Shown: piece after piece, positions 15,945-24,191 of the stretch
Layout: each line of letters opens with the position of its first letter
How positions within the stretch are numbered: the stretch's first letter is position 1
DNA from: Viridibacterium sp035456105
GTDB lineage: Bacteria; Pseudomonadota; Gammaproteobacteria; Burkholderiales; Rhodocyclaceae
Length of the DNA stretch: 64,000 nucleotides
NCBI GenBank assembly: GCA_035456105.1
Contig: DATIDV010000004.1
Span: forward strand, 62,001-126,000
Direction: 5' to 3'
Notes under the pieces: model-generated
Databases searched by the model: none
What the model saw: only the letters and a program-made list of their open reading frames with translations
What the model was told of the DNA's origin: nothing
Made by a program: the position numbers and the translations under genes

Positions 15945-16232
15945 TCAGGTTTCCGTATTGCCTTCGGACTTCTGTTCAGGAGCGCCCTTGGCCGGCTTGC
16001 CCTTGGTAGACGCCCGCTCTTCAGCAGCACTGACCACGTCCGCAGGCGCAGTCAGAAGACCGCCCTTGGAGTGATCGTCCCCTTTGCGCGTATAGAGCGC
16101 ACGGCCGTGATTGGTCAGTTCGATACCGGTTTCCTTGGTGACAGTAATCAGGTCGCCAGCAGACTCGATCACGCCACCGCGATCGTCGCCGTAATTCACG
16201 ACGATCGTTTCCAACAGTACAAGTTTTGCCAT
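15945..16232 (-). CDS. Small head protein, hypothetical
   Basis: This 95-residue protein starts at ATG 16232 with GGGAGA upstream. The N-terminal half (MAKLVLLETIVVNYGDDRGG...TGIELTNHGRALY) looks like a small beta domain; the C-terminus is low-complexity and rich in K, E, P and G. Located between capsid and head-tail joining genes, it may act in head completion. I do not recognise a named family. Confidence 0.6.
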   Translation of the reverse strand: MAKLVLLETIVVNYGDDRGGVIESAGDLITVTKETGIELTNHGRALYTRKGDDHSKGGLLTAPADVVSAAEERASTKGKPAKGAPEQKSEGNTET

Positions 16233-16245
16233 TTTGTTCTCCCGG

Positions 16246-16270
16246 CCGCACGGCAATCACTGCCGTGCGG
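16246..16270. repeat. Perfect 10-bp intergenic hairpin after the capsid gene
   Basis: CCGCACGGCA, a 5-nt loop and its exact complement lie in the short gap between the capsid gene and the next late gene. No T-run follows, so it is more likely an mRNA processing or stability element that sets capsid expression apart than a full terminator. Confidence 0.5.
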
Positions 16271-16305
16271 TTTGTGCGTTGATGGATTGGAGGCTTGCGC
16301 CAGGA

Positions 16306-18426
16306 TCAGGTTGTCAGTGCATCCTTGATGACGGCGAAGCTGCCGCCACGACGCGCCGCAATGTCGCAATCCTGCAGGGCGACGACGCGCTTGCCACCGG
16401 ATGTGCTCATGGCATAGGGATCAAGCATCAGATCCAGCCCGCCCCACATGCCGATGATCAGATCCGCCCAGTTACCGAAGGCGATGCCCGAGCAGATGCC
16501 GGCGCTGGCGCCCTTGGTGTAGTTGCTCAGGATCTGGTTTGTGGCATAGGCGGAGTAGCCGTTGAGATCACCGACCCCAGGAGCGCCGCCCTTGTCCCAC
16601 ACCGGCATGCCGTTCGTGGAAGCGAACATCTGCGTGCGCTTAAGCTTGCTTCGCACCTTGACGTTGGTGACATACGACAGGGCACCGACATCGGCATTGG
16701 CGACCGCCACGGCCTCTTCGAGCTGGACGATGTGGTCCCAAGTCGGTGCGCCACCATTGGTACCAATAGCAACGCCACCTACACCAGACTGATTGAAGAT
16801 GCCCATAGGCTCATTACTGGCGCCGGAACCATTGAAGCCCGCGTAATCAATACCGAGCGCCAGGCACAGCGCCAGATCGGTACGAACAAAGGCTTCGATA
16901 TCGAGCGAAGCCTGCAACAACAGGCGGCGTGAATAGTCGCTGTACGCCCCCACCGTGTGCGGCGTCATTGGCACCTGATCGAAGCTGGCTTGGCTCTCGG
17001 TGGGTGCGCCGCTTTCGGCGACCCAGTAGCAACTTGCACCGCCACTCTGGCGCGGGATTGCAAGATTGCCCGAGAGGTCCGACAGCACCGTCGCGCCAAG
17101 ATTGAACAGCACCATCTTGTTGCGCAACAGTTCGACGAAGCTGGAGGCCAACAGGTTAGTTGCGACAAGGTTGCCACCCGAGGCAGGTGCGCCCACAACC
17201 AGGTCACGATACGCGGCGCTGCCCTTTGCACGCTCGAGCAATGCACGTGTCGCAGCCTCGGCATACGCGGTGCGATTGGAGATCGGCGCGGCCAGCATGT
17301 CAGCCGGAATCTTGATGCCGCCTTCGCGCTCTTTCGTTGACGCAGGACCATCCAGCACTTTGCTGCGCGCGGCTTCCGAGCATTCCAGCTCAAATGCGCC
17401 CGCCTTGCGATAGGCCTGATTCGCCGGATCAGCAGCGATCAGCATTGCGCGGCAGAAGCTGTACTTGTCCATGTCGCGCGCGCTCATACCGATTGCGTTG
17501 GTCTCGGCCGGAGTCACTGTGGAACCGGGCTTGATCTTCGCCAGAAGGTCGCGACGGAAGGATTCGACGCTCAGGCCGCTATCGATTGCGCGTTCGGCAT
17601 CCGGTCCCATATTGAATTGCTTACCGAGCTCACGAATTTCACGATTGCGTTCGCGCTCACCTGCGAGCGGGTCAGCGCCGCGCAGTTCAATGGTGGAGGT
17701 GATCGTCTTGGTCTTGTCGACTTGGTTTTCAACTTCAGGGTCCATGGTTCGCTCCTGCGAAGTTTTGCCGGGCGAACCGGCTGGTTGAGAAAGGGATGGG
17801 ATGTCTATGACGCGGTAATTTTGCGGGGCCCCGTCAACCGAGCGACCGAGCCCGACTGTGGCGTCAGCCGGGATATCGACTAGGGAGATCTCGAACGGCT
17901 CCCATTCAGTGACGCGGTACTCGTTAGGCTGGCCGTCTACATTGGCCTTGGTCAGTACGCGTGCGTTGATCTGGTAGCCGATCGACACATTTCGAACGAG
18001 CCCGTCGAGGATGTCTTGACGCAAATCGGAGAGCGCTTCGCGGCGGCTGATCACGATGTCCGCTTCCATCCGACCATCGGTGAGCCAAGCCTTCTCGACC
18101 ATGCCGATGCTCGCTAGCGGCGTGTTGCCAATGGCGGTGTAGCGGTCATGATTGCCGAGCACCGCGCCGCCCCCGTTCATGCGAGCGAGATCCACTTCGC
18201 CGTCCTTGTGACCCAGCACTTCAATCCAGGGCTCATCCCACCAGCTCTGACGCAGATAGGGCTGGTCAGATGAGGCGGACAGGTGCAGGCGCAATAGCCC
18301 GTCCGTTCCTTCTGCGCCCTCGGCATGGGCAGGGTCATCACGCACGGTCAGCGATGCCGGCAGGCTTCGATACACCGTGCCTTGAACGCGTTGAGCGGCT
18401 GGACGGTCCTGAGTTTCTGTTGCCAT
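16306..18426 (-). CDS. Prohead protease-major capsid fusion (HK97 fold)
   Basis: This 706-residue polyprotein combines two head proteins. Residues about 1-210 resemble HK97-type prohead proteases: a GNHDRYTAIGN segment, DGLVRNVSIGYQI and the EWEPFEISLVDIPAD end. After a linker (about 210-300, scaffold-like, charged) the remainder is an HK97-fold major capsid protein, with ASSFVELLRNKMVLFNLGATV, a conserved GSGASNEPMGI loop and a C-terminus ending in a GGSFAVIKDALTT-type strand. The protease would cut itself free during maturation. Such fusions are known in several phage groups. Confidence 0.9.
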   Translation of the reverse strand: MATETQDRPAAQRVQGTVYRSLPASLTVRDDPAHAEGAEGTDGLLRLHLSASSDQPYLRQSWWDEPWIEVLGHKDGEVDLARMNGGGAVLGNHDRYTAIGNTPLASIGMVEKAWLTDGRMEADIVISRREALSDLRQDILDGLVRNVSIGYQINARVLTKANVDGQPNEYRVTEWEPFEISLVDIPADATVGLGRSVDGAPQNYRVIDIPSLSQPAGSPGKTSQERTMDPEVENQVDKTKTITSTIELRGADPLAGERERNREIRELGKQFNMGPDAERAIDSGLSVESFRRDLLAKIKPGSTVTPAETNAIGMSARDMDKYSFCRAMLIAADPANQAYRKAGAFELECSEAARSKVLDGPASTKEREGGIKIPADMLAAPISNRTAYAEAATRALLERAKGSAAYRDLVVGAPASGGNLVATNLLASSFVELLRNKMVLFNLGATVLSDLSGNLAIPRQSGGASCYWVAESGAPTESQASFDQVPMTPHTVGAYSDYSRRLLLQASLDIEAFVRTDLALCLALGIDYAGFNGSGASNEPMGIFNQSGVGGVAIGTNGGAPTWDHIVQLEEAVAVANADVGALSYVTNVKVRSKLKRTQMFASTNGMPVWDKGGAPGVGDLNGYSAYATNQILSNYTKGASAGICSGIAFGNWADLIIGMWGGLDLMLDPYAMSTSGGKRVVALQDCDIAARRGGSFAVIKDALTT

Positions 18427-18434
18427 GAAATCCC

Positions 18435-20174
18435 CTAAGCGGTGGCAGTGCGCACTGGTTCCCTGCGCGCTTGTGATTTGTTGGTGGAGTCATCCGGCTT
18501 GGCTGACCCATCGTCGGCCGCCGGCTCTACTTCGTCTTCTCCTGCGAGATCTGCCTGGGCCTGCGTGGAACCACTGCCCACGGGACCGACACGCTCCTCC
18601 CACTGCTCGATCTCTTCAGCGATCTCTTCCCAATCGTCGCCACGCTCGGCGATGATTCGCTGCGGGCTCGTGAGCTTGTTGCGCAGATTGATGTCACTCG
18701 CATTCGCCTCTTTGACGGGGTCAATGCCGGCCCAACGACGCTTGATCCAGACCGTGCAATCGATCGCTTCGTCATAGCGCTGCGCGGGGAAGCCTGCGAG
18801 CAAGCGAGACGCGAGCTGGCCATAGCGCAGTGCCATCGCAAAAACAGGGTCGTGCAGGCTCTCTGCAAAGTCTTCCTGCAGGATCTTGTACATCTCGCGC
18901 TCATCGATAATGCCGACGCGGGCCGAGCTGAAATTGACCGCTTCGAGGTTGTTGCCGCCCGTCGCGTAGCTCATGCCAAAGCTACCAATGAAGGCGCGCA
19001 GGCATTCCTTCACGTACTCGCCGTAGTTGATGTGCGGGTACTGGCTGTCATGCGCCTTGAAGTCGTATCCGTTCGGGATCACGTCGTACTGCCCCGGCGC
19101 GACGGTGTTGAACTTCTGGGCGGAGGCGATCAGCGTCTTGAGGTCCTCGGCCGAGAGAACGCGCCCCTGCGCCTTCGCGTCATCGAGCGCCGCACTGATG
19201 ATCTGATCGGCAAAGCCGGGAGGGGCCTCACCGTTTGGCGACACGAAGAAGCCCACGCGCTTTGCCGCGTTGCTGCTCGCGACGGCAGCTGCCTCTTCGT
19301 AGTCCTTGAGCAGCCACAAGCGACGCGCGCCTGCTGTGATCCAGGGATAACCTCGCAGCTGGTCGGCCTCTTCCGGCACGAAGTAGTGCAGGATCTCTGC
19401 GGCGGGAATGCGCACACGGCGCTGATCTCCATAGCCGAGCGAGAAGTAGTCGCCCATGCTCGACTGAGCGCGCAGCCAGTACGCGACGGGACGGTTGTCG
19501 CCGTCAATCTCGACGCTCATGCGAATGCGGTTGCCTGCATGGTTGCCGCGGTAGTTTGGATCCAGAAGCAAGGGGTCAAGGATCTGGACTTGAAAGCCAT
19601 GCTCGCCGCGGCCGGGCAGCATGCGCACAAGAAATTCACCATCACGCACCAGATGGGTGAGCGTCAGGCGTTCAACTCCGCGCCAGCTCAAGCGACCAGA
19701 AACATCGCACTTACCCCTCTTGCCAAGCCCGCGCCAGAAGGACTCAACGGTCTCGTTGATGCTCTTGTGCAGGCCGCCGCCACGCTTGCCGATGCGCATC
19801 TGCAACCGCATGCCCTGCGGACCGAGAACATTGGTGATGAACAGAGTGAGAACGCGACGCGCCCAGACATCATTCTTGAACAGCTCGCGAGAGCGCGAGA
19901 CGAGAGGAATCAGGCTGCGTTCGAGGTCCTGGTTGATCGTGCTGCCGGACGTACTCCAGCTAGCCGTCCATGCGGGCGTTTCGGCTGCATCGAACGAGCG
20001 GCGCATGCCGGGCGCATCACTGCCGACGCGAGCGGCCGCCTGCTGCACGAGGCCCGCGACCCACTTACCGCGCTCAGTCGCACGCTGCTGCGAAAACTGC
20101 GCGAGCACAACGCTGTCCTTCACACGGCAACGTGCCTGCACATCATCCCAGCTGATGGGCTCGCGCGCGCCCAT
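18435..20174 (-). CDS. Portal protein, lambda gpB-like
   Basis: This 579-residue portal belongs to the lambda-type portal family (Phage_portal_2). It forms the dodecameric ring through which DNA is packaged and ejected. Recognisable stretches include SRELFKNDVWARRVLTLFITNVLG, the long middle with YFLPEEADQLRG-like sequence (FVPEEADQLRGYPWI) and the PVFAMALRYGQLASR region; the last 60 residues are acidic and proline-poor linker. Its ATG overlaps the previous stop (TAATG). It precedes the protease-capsid fusion as expected. Confidence 0.92.
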   Translation of the reverse strand: MGAREPISWDDVQARCRVKDSVVLAQFSQQRATERGKWVAGLVQQAAARVGSDAPGMRRSFDAAETPAWTASWSTSGSTINQDLERSLIPLVSRSRELFKNDVWARRVLTLFITNVLGPQGMRLQMRIGKRGGGLHKSINETVESFWRGLGKRGKCDVSGRLSWRGVERLTLTHLVRDGEFLVRMLPGRGEHGFQVQILDPLLLDPNYRGNHAGNRIRMSVEIDGDNRPVAYWLRAQSSMGDYFSLGYGDQRRVRIPAAEILHYFVPEEADQLRGYPWITAGARRLWLLKDYEEAAAVASSNAAKRVGFFVSPNGEAPPGFADQIISAALDDAKAQGRVLSAEDLKTLIASAQKFNTVAPGQYDVIPNGYDFKAHDSQYPHINYGEYVKECLRAFIGSFGMSYATGGNNLEAVNFSSARVGIIDEREMYKILQEDFAESLHDPVFAMALRYGQLASRLLAGFPAQRYDEAIDCTVWIKRRWAGIDPVKEANASDINLRNKLTSPQRIIAERGDDWEEIAEEIEQWEERVGPVGSGSTQAQADLAGEDEVEPAADDGSAKPDDSTNKSQARREPVRTATA

Positions 20175-20716
20175 TACATCGACACCCGAACGCGGTTGCT
20201 ACGCCCCAGGCCATTGAGGATCGCGAGCCGTGCATCTTCGCTGGCAACATCGCGCGCAAATCGGTCGCGCAGGAGGATCAAGTCCGGCAATGGATGATCC
20301 TTGATGTGTCGATCAGCAATTTGCTTCTCGCCTGCCCAGCCGGCTTTGCCGGACAGCCACGCATCGATTGCTTCGACGATCTTGCGGGCAGTGCTTCGCG
20401 GATCGCTCACGCCCGCCGCCATCAGATCAGGCAGCACGGTGCATGACCGGGTGACAACGGTTATGCGCTCAGCGAGCTTGGTCACTGCGCCCACGAGGGT
20501 GCAGTCGCCCACGAAGAATTCAGCCGTTTGCTCTCCCGTCAAGATGACGGCGTGATCATCGCCGGCTGCAACAGTCGGAATCGTGGAAGCCGTGCCGCCA
20601 GCCTGAGGGACCAAGCGATAGGCCAACACCCAACCGGCGCTTGCCGGATAGTCTGGCAACGACTTCGTCCAGGAAGTGCTATCGCCAGCGCGAAGGGATG
20701 TTGGTTCGGTGTTCAT
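20174..20716 (-). CDS. Phage head-associated protein upstream of portal
   Basis: This 180-residue protein starts MNTEPTSLRAGDSTSWTKSLPDYPASAGWVLAYRLV, a pattern I know from uncharacterised phage proteins next to gpW in this packaging-gene order. The C-terminus (ILLRDRFARDVASEDARLAILNGLGRSNRV) is helical and gpW-like. It may combine an N-terminal beta domain with a head-completion role. ATG 20716 is preferred over an earlier in-frame start. It overlaps the portal gene by TAATG. Confidence 0.6.
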   Translation of the reverse strand: MNTEPTSLRAGDSTSWTKSLPDYPASAGWVLAYRLVPQAGGTASTIPTVAAGDDHAVILTGEQTAEFFVGDCTLVGAVTKLAERITVVTRSCTVLPDLMAAGVSDPRSTARKIVEAIDAWLSGKAGWAGEKQIADRHIKDHPLPDLILLRDRFARDVASEDARLAILNGLGRSNRVRVSM

Positions 20717-20815
20717 GCAGCGCAGTTTGCGTTGCATGGCTGTGACATTTAAAGGTTCAGAATGTCACACCGAGCGATATGAAATGTCAGCCCGCAGGCT
20801 GGCGGCCACCTCGCG

Positions 20816-21130
20816 CTAGGCGCCGTCCTCTACGTGAAGTTCAGCTGGCAATTCCAGGATCGATCCCGAGGCCAAAGTCACAACGCAGCGAATGCGGTAG
20901 ATCCCGCGCAAGGTCGCACGGAACCACACTTCGACGACACCAACATTAATCGCCGCATCGCCTTCAATCCTCGCCATTGGCGAAGCGTCCGTGCCCTGCA
21001 CGATTGAAACGTACAGGACGGGAGATCCGGAAACGATGCTGTCACTCGCCGAGATTTCTGGCGCGAAATTGAATTGGAGCAGGCGACGCTCTGTCCTGTT
21101 CATTGACGGGAAACGCTGCCAGCCACTCAT
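20816..21130 (-). CDS. Hypothetical virion-region protein
   Basis: This 104-residue protein is predicted to be mainly beta strands (LYVSIVQGTD, GVVEVWFRATLRGIYRIRCVVTL). It overlaps the end of the repeat-bearing LamG-like gene by ATGA and so belongs to the same block of extra virion genes between terminase and portal. The IYRIRCVVTLASG strand resembles small phage proteins that bind virion surfaces. Function unknown. Confidence 0.5.
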   Translation of the reverse strand: MSGWQRFPSMNRTERRLLQFNFAPEISASDSIVSGSPVLYVSIVQGTDASPMARIEGDAAINVGVVEVWFRATLRGIYRIRCVVTLASGSILELPAELHVEDGA

Positions 21131-22503
21131 AGGGAAACCTCGAACTTTCGGGATGCGCGCGCAACGAGCATGTCGCGGCGACTACGCGTAACAATCAATG
21201 GCTGTGCGTCGATACCACCGTTGGGCACCAAGCCGCCGGACTTGGCCAGATTCGCTTGCGCACATGCCGCTGCCGCGAGCAAATGACGCTGCACTAGCCA
21301 CGAAGAGGCGGCGATATTGTCTTGCACGGACGGCACCGCAACGAGCACGTGCCGCACTGCACTTGCGCCCACGGAAGACGCATTCGACTGACTGCAGGTT
21401 GAGCCGGCCAAGACAACGCCTCCGCTCAGCGAGCCGGTGCTACAGCTGTTCGCCTGATTGGTCGCGACACCTGAGAGGCTGTGTCGCTGTGCGATCGCCG
21501 CGGACAACGAGGCATTCGCCTGCGTCGTTGCTGCAGCAGCCAACACGCGTCCGACAGCGACCACACCGACTGTCGCCAGGTTGGCTTGGCTGCAGGTTGA
21601 TCCTGCCAGAACAATGCTGCCGCCAAGCGCGCCCGTCCCACTGACGTTCGCCTGTGCACTCGTCGCCGCAATGAGGATGTGATTGGCACTGATTGCGCCG
21701 CTCGCAGACCCATTGACCTGGCTGCTCGCAAGACCGACAAGGGATACAGCGCCACCACTTGCTCCGACAAAGAAGTAGCGCCGATCGGCCAGAAATATCT
21801 GGTTGGGATTCGCCAAGAGCGACCGCGCCTCGATGTCAGTGAGCATGCCGCTCCACATGACCATCGCATTGAGCGAGCCGTTAACGTAGTCGGCGTTTGG
21901 AAAGTTTGAGCTACCACCGAAGGAGATGGGCGCATTTGAGCTAAAGCCGTCCAGGCCCGAAGAGACTGTCGAGATCAGACGACCGTTCGAGTACAGGCGC
22001 GCATCTTGTCGGTCCATGTCGCCCATTACGGCGATGGTTGGACGGTGCAAGCCGATTGCGATGACGGAATTGCTTGTGCCGAAAATCTCTGTGCCGACAG
22101 AGTCGGTAAAGTGAAGGTAGCTGTCGTTGCTTGGGAACCATGCCCTTGCCCCACCCTCCAGGAGGGTCGCGTTACCGAGTGAGGCGCTCGTGATCTCCCC
22201 GATGAACATGACAGAGTGGCCCGCGCCTCCGCCTTGACGCCCAGGCATGGATGGCACGTTGAGCGGGGTGTAGTAGGAATCGACCCCCATTCTGCCGGCA
22301 GGGCCAAGTCTGTTTGCAGTTGGACATGCGTTAGGGCCGACCGCCCTTATCGGTTGTCCGGTGGCGGCATCCCACATGACCCCACCCGCGCTGCAGGCGG
22401 CGAGCACGATCTTTCGCGTGATCGGGTTTGACCGATCGAGGCGAGGAACTTTGCGTGGAGAAGCGGTGCTAACCCTCCGCGCGGGAAGGATGAAGCTTGG
22501 CAT
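21127..22503 (-). CDS. LamG-like protein with eight 22-residue repeats
   Basis: This is a 458-residue protein. Residues about 95-245 resemble a LamG/concanavalin-like lectin fold (SVMFIGEITSAS, RQDARLYSNGRLIST, LNAMVMWSGMLTDIEARSLLANP). Residues about 252-427 are eight tandem repeats of exactly 22 residues, each with Q-x-N (glutamines at 262, 284, 306, 328, 350, 372, 394, 416). The C-terminal 30 residues are basic. The build suggests a fibrous, surface-exposed virion protein such as a head fibre or sugar-binding decoration. It lies among late genes between terminase and portal. Confidence 0.72.
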   Translation of the reverse strand: MPSFILPARRVSTASPRKVPRLDRSNPITRKIVLAACSAGGVMWDAATGQPIRAVGPNACPTANRLGPAGRMGVDSYYTPLNVPSMPGRQGGGAGHSVMFIGEITSASLGNATLLEGGARAWFPSNDSYLHFTDSVGTEIFGTSNSVIAIGLHRPTIAVMGDMDRQDARLYSNGRLISTVSSGLDGFSSNAPISFGGSSNFPNADYVNGSLNAMVMWSGMLTDIEARSLLANPNQIFLADRRYFFVGASGGAVSLVGLASSQVNGSASGAISANHILIAATSAQANVSGTGALGGSIVLAGSTCSQANLATVGVVAVGRVLAAAATTQANASLSAAIAQRHSLSGVATNQANSCSTGSLSGGVVLAGSTCSQSNASSVGASAVRHVLVAVPSVQDNIAASSWLVQRHLLAAAACAQANLAKSGGLVPNGGIDAQPLIVTRSRRDMLVARASRKFEVSL

Positions 22504-22944
22504 TTAGGCCGGGCCGATGGTGCGCGGGGTGACTTTGAGAATCCAGCCGGCAGACACGGTCTGACCGGTGCCGTTGTTGTGGATGTAGTACGTTGCGAGG
22601 GTCGGAAGCTCGTACGCACGCAGAACCATGAGCTGCGCCGTGGTCACGTTGTTGACGAAGAACGAGCCGATGAACATCGTCGGTCGCGCTGCTTCCGGAA
22701 TCTCGGTGTCACCTGTGCCGTCCACATCGAGCGGGCGCGCGTACAGGGACAGCGCCGTCCCTTCGGTTGGAGCGGTGGCAAACGTTGCGGTTAGAACGAA
22801 TTCTGCGTCCGGGTAGTTCGCGCCATCCGCGCTCAGCGAGTAGTTCGCATCGTCAGCCTGGGCGACTGAGTTGTTGGTGATCGCAGCGCCGACTGACTCG
22901 AGGGTCTTCTGCGCTCCTACGAACACGCGTGCTTCATTGGTCAT
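22504..22944 (-). CDS. Conserved hypothetical virion protein
   Basis: This 146-residue beta-rich protein (EFVLTATFATAPTEGTALSLYARPLD, then FIGSFFVNNVTTAQLMVLRAYELP) looks like a jelly-roll or Ig-like capsid decoration. It is coupled to the neighbours at both ends (ATGA at 22941-22944). No named family is recognised. Confidence 0.55.
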   Translation of the reverse strand: MTNEARVFVGAQKTLESVGAAITNNSVAQADDANYSLSADGANYPDAEFVLTATFATAPTEGTALSLYARPLDVDGTGDTEIPEAARPTMFIGSFFVNNVTTAQLMVLRAYELPTLATYYIHNNGTGQTVSAGWILKVTPRTIGPA

Positions 22945-23399
22945 AGCGTCATCCGTCCCTCTGCGATATTCAACGCGTCAGACACCAGGTTGTAGCCCAC
23001 TACCTCCGGGACCTCCGCGAGCGCCATCAGCGCGGCGACGGATGCCGCCAAGCCCGGGTGCTCGGCAGCGAAGGCGGTCAGCATCTCGCGTGTCACCGCC
23101 ATGCCCACGTCCAGTTCGCCGGACTTGATGAGGTACATCGCCCATTTGACGTTCAGGTCGGTTGCGCCCATGGCCTCAACGGCCTCAAGGAATGCACCGC
23201 CGCCGGGATTCAGTGCTGCGAGGATGGATCCGACTCCGATCTTGCAGGGCACCAGACGTGTACGACCAACTGAGAGCGCCGCAGCAATGGCTACATCATC
23301 GCGCGCAGCGAGCATGGGCTCAACGATGGCAACCTGCTCCGCCGACAGGGCCTTGCCTGCCACGGCCGCCAGTGCGGCTTGCTGTTCAGACGTCATCAT
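22941..23399 (-). CDS. Conserved hypothetical phage protein
   Basis: This 152-residue helical protein includes AIAAALSVGRTRLVPCKIGVGSILAAL and GAFLEAVEAMGATDLNVKWAMYLIKSGELDVG. This pattern recurs in phage proteins found next to fibre-like genes, but I know of no assigned function. It lies in the extra virion block and is coupled to the downstream gene. Confidence 0.55.
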   Translation of the reverse strand: MMTSEQQAALAAVAGKALSAEQVAIVEPMLAARDDVAIAAALSVGRTRLVPCKIGVGSILAALNPGGGAFLEAVEAMGATDLNVKWAMYLIKSGELDVGMAVTREMLTAFAAEHPGLAASVAALMALAEVPEVVGYNLVSDALNIAEGRMTL

Positions 23400-23401
23400 G
23401 A

Positions 23402-23785
23402 TCAGGTTGGCTGGTTGCTGGTGTAGGTCAATTGCGGGAAAGTGACGACGTTGCCGACCGTAATCGCCTGGTCCGTCGTTTCATCCGAGACCCATAGAAC
23501 CTTGGCGCTGCCGTCCGTGAATGCGATATGCAGGTTTGATCCCGCAACCGCGCCCGCCGTGGCAGAGCCGGTCTTGCCTGCTGCGGTCGTGACCAATCGG
23601 TTACTTCCTGATGAGGACAGTGTGAAATCGGCACTTGCCATCGTCGCTTCAGCAAGTTTGTTGCCAATGACCGTAGCATACGAATCGCCGACCGCATATG
23701 CGGAAAGAAGCAGCATTTTCGTTGCTGCAGTTTTGATGGCGGTTAGGCCGCCATCCAGTACGTCTGAGTGCGCCCACTTGGCCAT
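23402..23785 (-). CDS. Conserved phage structural protein
   Basis: This 127-residue protein opens MAKWAHSDVLDGGLTAIKT and has AYAVGDSYATVIGNKLAEA, a pattern common in beta-proteobacterial phages for proteins of unknown virion role. The rest is beta-rich with alternating small residues. ATG 23785 is chosen because AAGGAA lies just upstream; an earlier in-frame ATG lacks one. Confidence 0.6.
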   Translation of the reverse strand: MAKWAHSDVLDGGLTAIKTAATKMLLLSAYAVGDSYATVIGNKLAEATMASADFTLSSSGSNRLVTTAAGKTGSATAGAVAGSNLHIAFTDGSAKVLWVSDETTDQAITVGNVVTFPQLTYTSNQPT

Positions 23786-23873
23786 GATCAGTTCCTTTGG
23801 AAATAACACCTGCACACTAACGCGGGCACCTGTGACATATACAGGCGCGAAATGTCACAGCGACTGGTTGCCG

Positions 23874-24191
23874 CTAATCCAGAGTGAGCGCGCGAAGGAA
23901 TGCCTTGTACCGGCACACCTGCCTCCGACTCAGACCGAGCGAATCAGCCACCTCTTGCGCTGTCATGCTTGATTCCATTTTCTGGATAGTGTCCAGTCGC
24001 TGCTTCTTGTCTGGCCGGGCGCCGACATACACGCGGTCCGAGCCGGTTACCTCTTGCACGCCGATTGCATACTTGTCGTCCCCGACCGTCGCGCGAACTT
24101 TCTCGGCTATGCCGTCGTACTCGGCCTGAGTCAGCCCCTTGGCGCACTTGATCGTGATTAACAACGCGCGGTTTGATTTAGCGTCTGCCAT
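23874..24191 (-). CDS. Small protein with C-terminal helix-turn-helix
   Basis: This 105-residue protein overlaps the large terminase end by 14 bases. Residues about 72-98 form a helix-turn-helix of the DNA-invertase or homeodomain-like type (TAQEVADSLGLSRRQVCRYK). The N-terminal half is a small alpha/beta domain. It may bind DNA or regulate late functions; position alone does not say which. Confidence 0.6.
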   Translation of the reverse strand: MADAKSNRALLITIKCAKGLTQAEYDGIAEKVRATVGDDKYAIGVQEVTGSDRVYVGARPDKKQRLDTIQKMESSMTAQEVADSLGLSRRQVCRYKAFLRALTLD

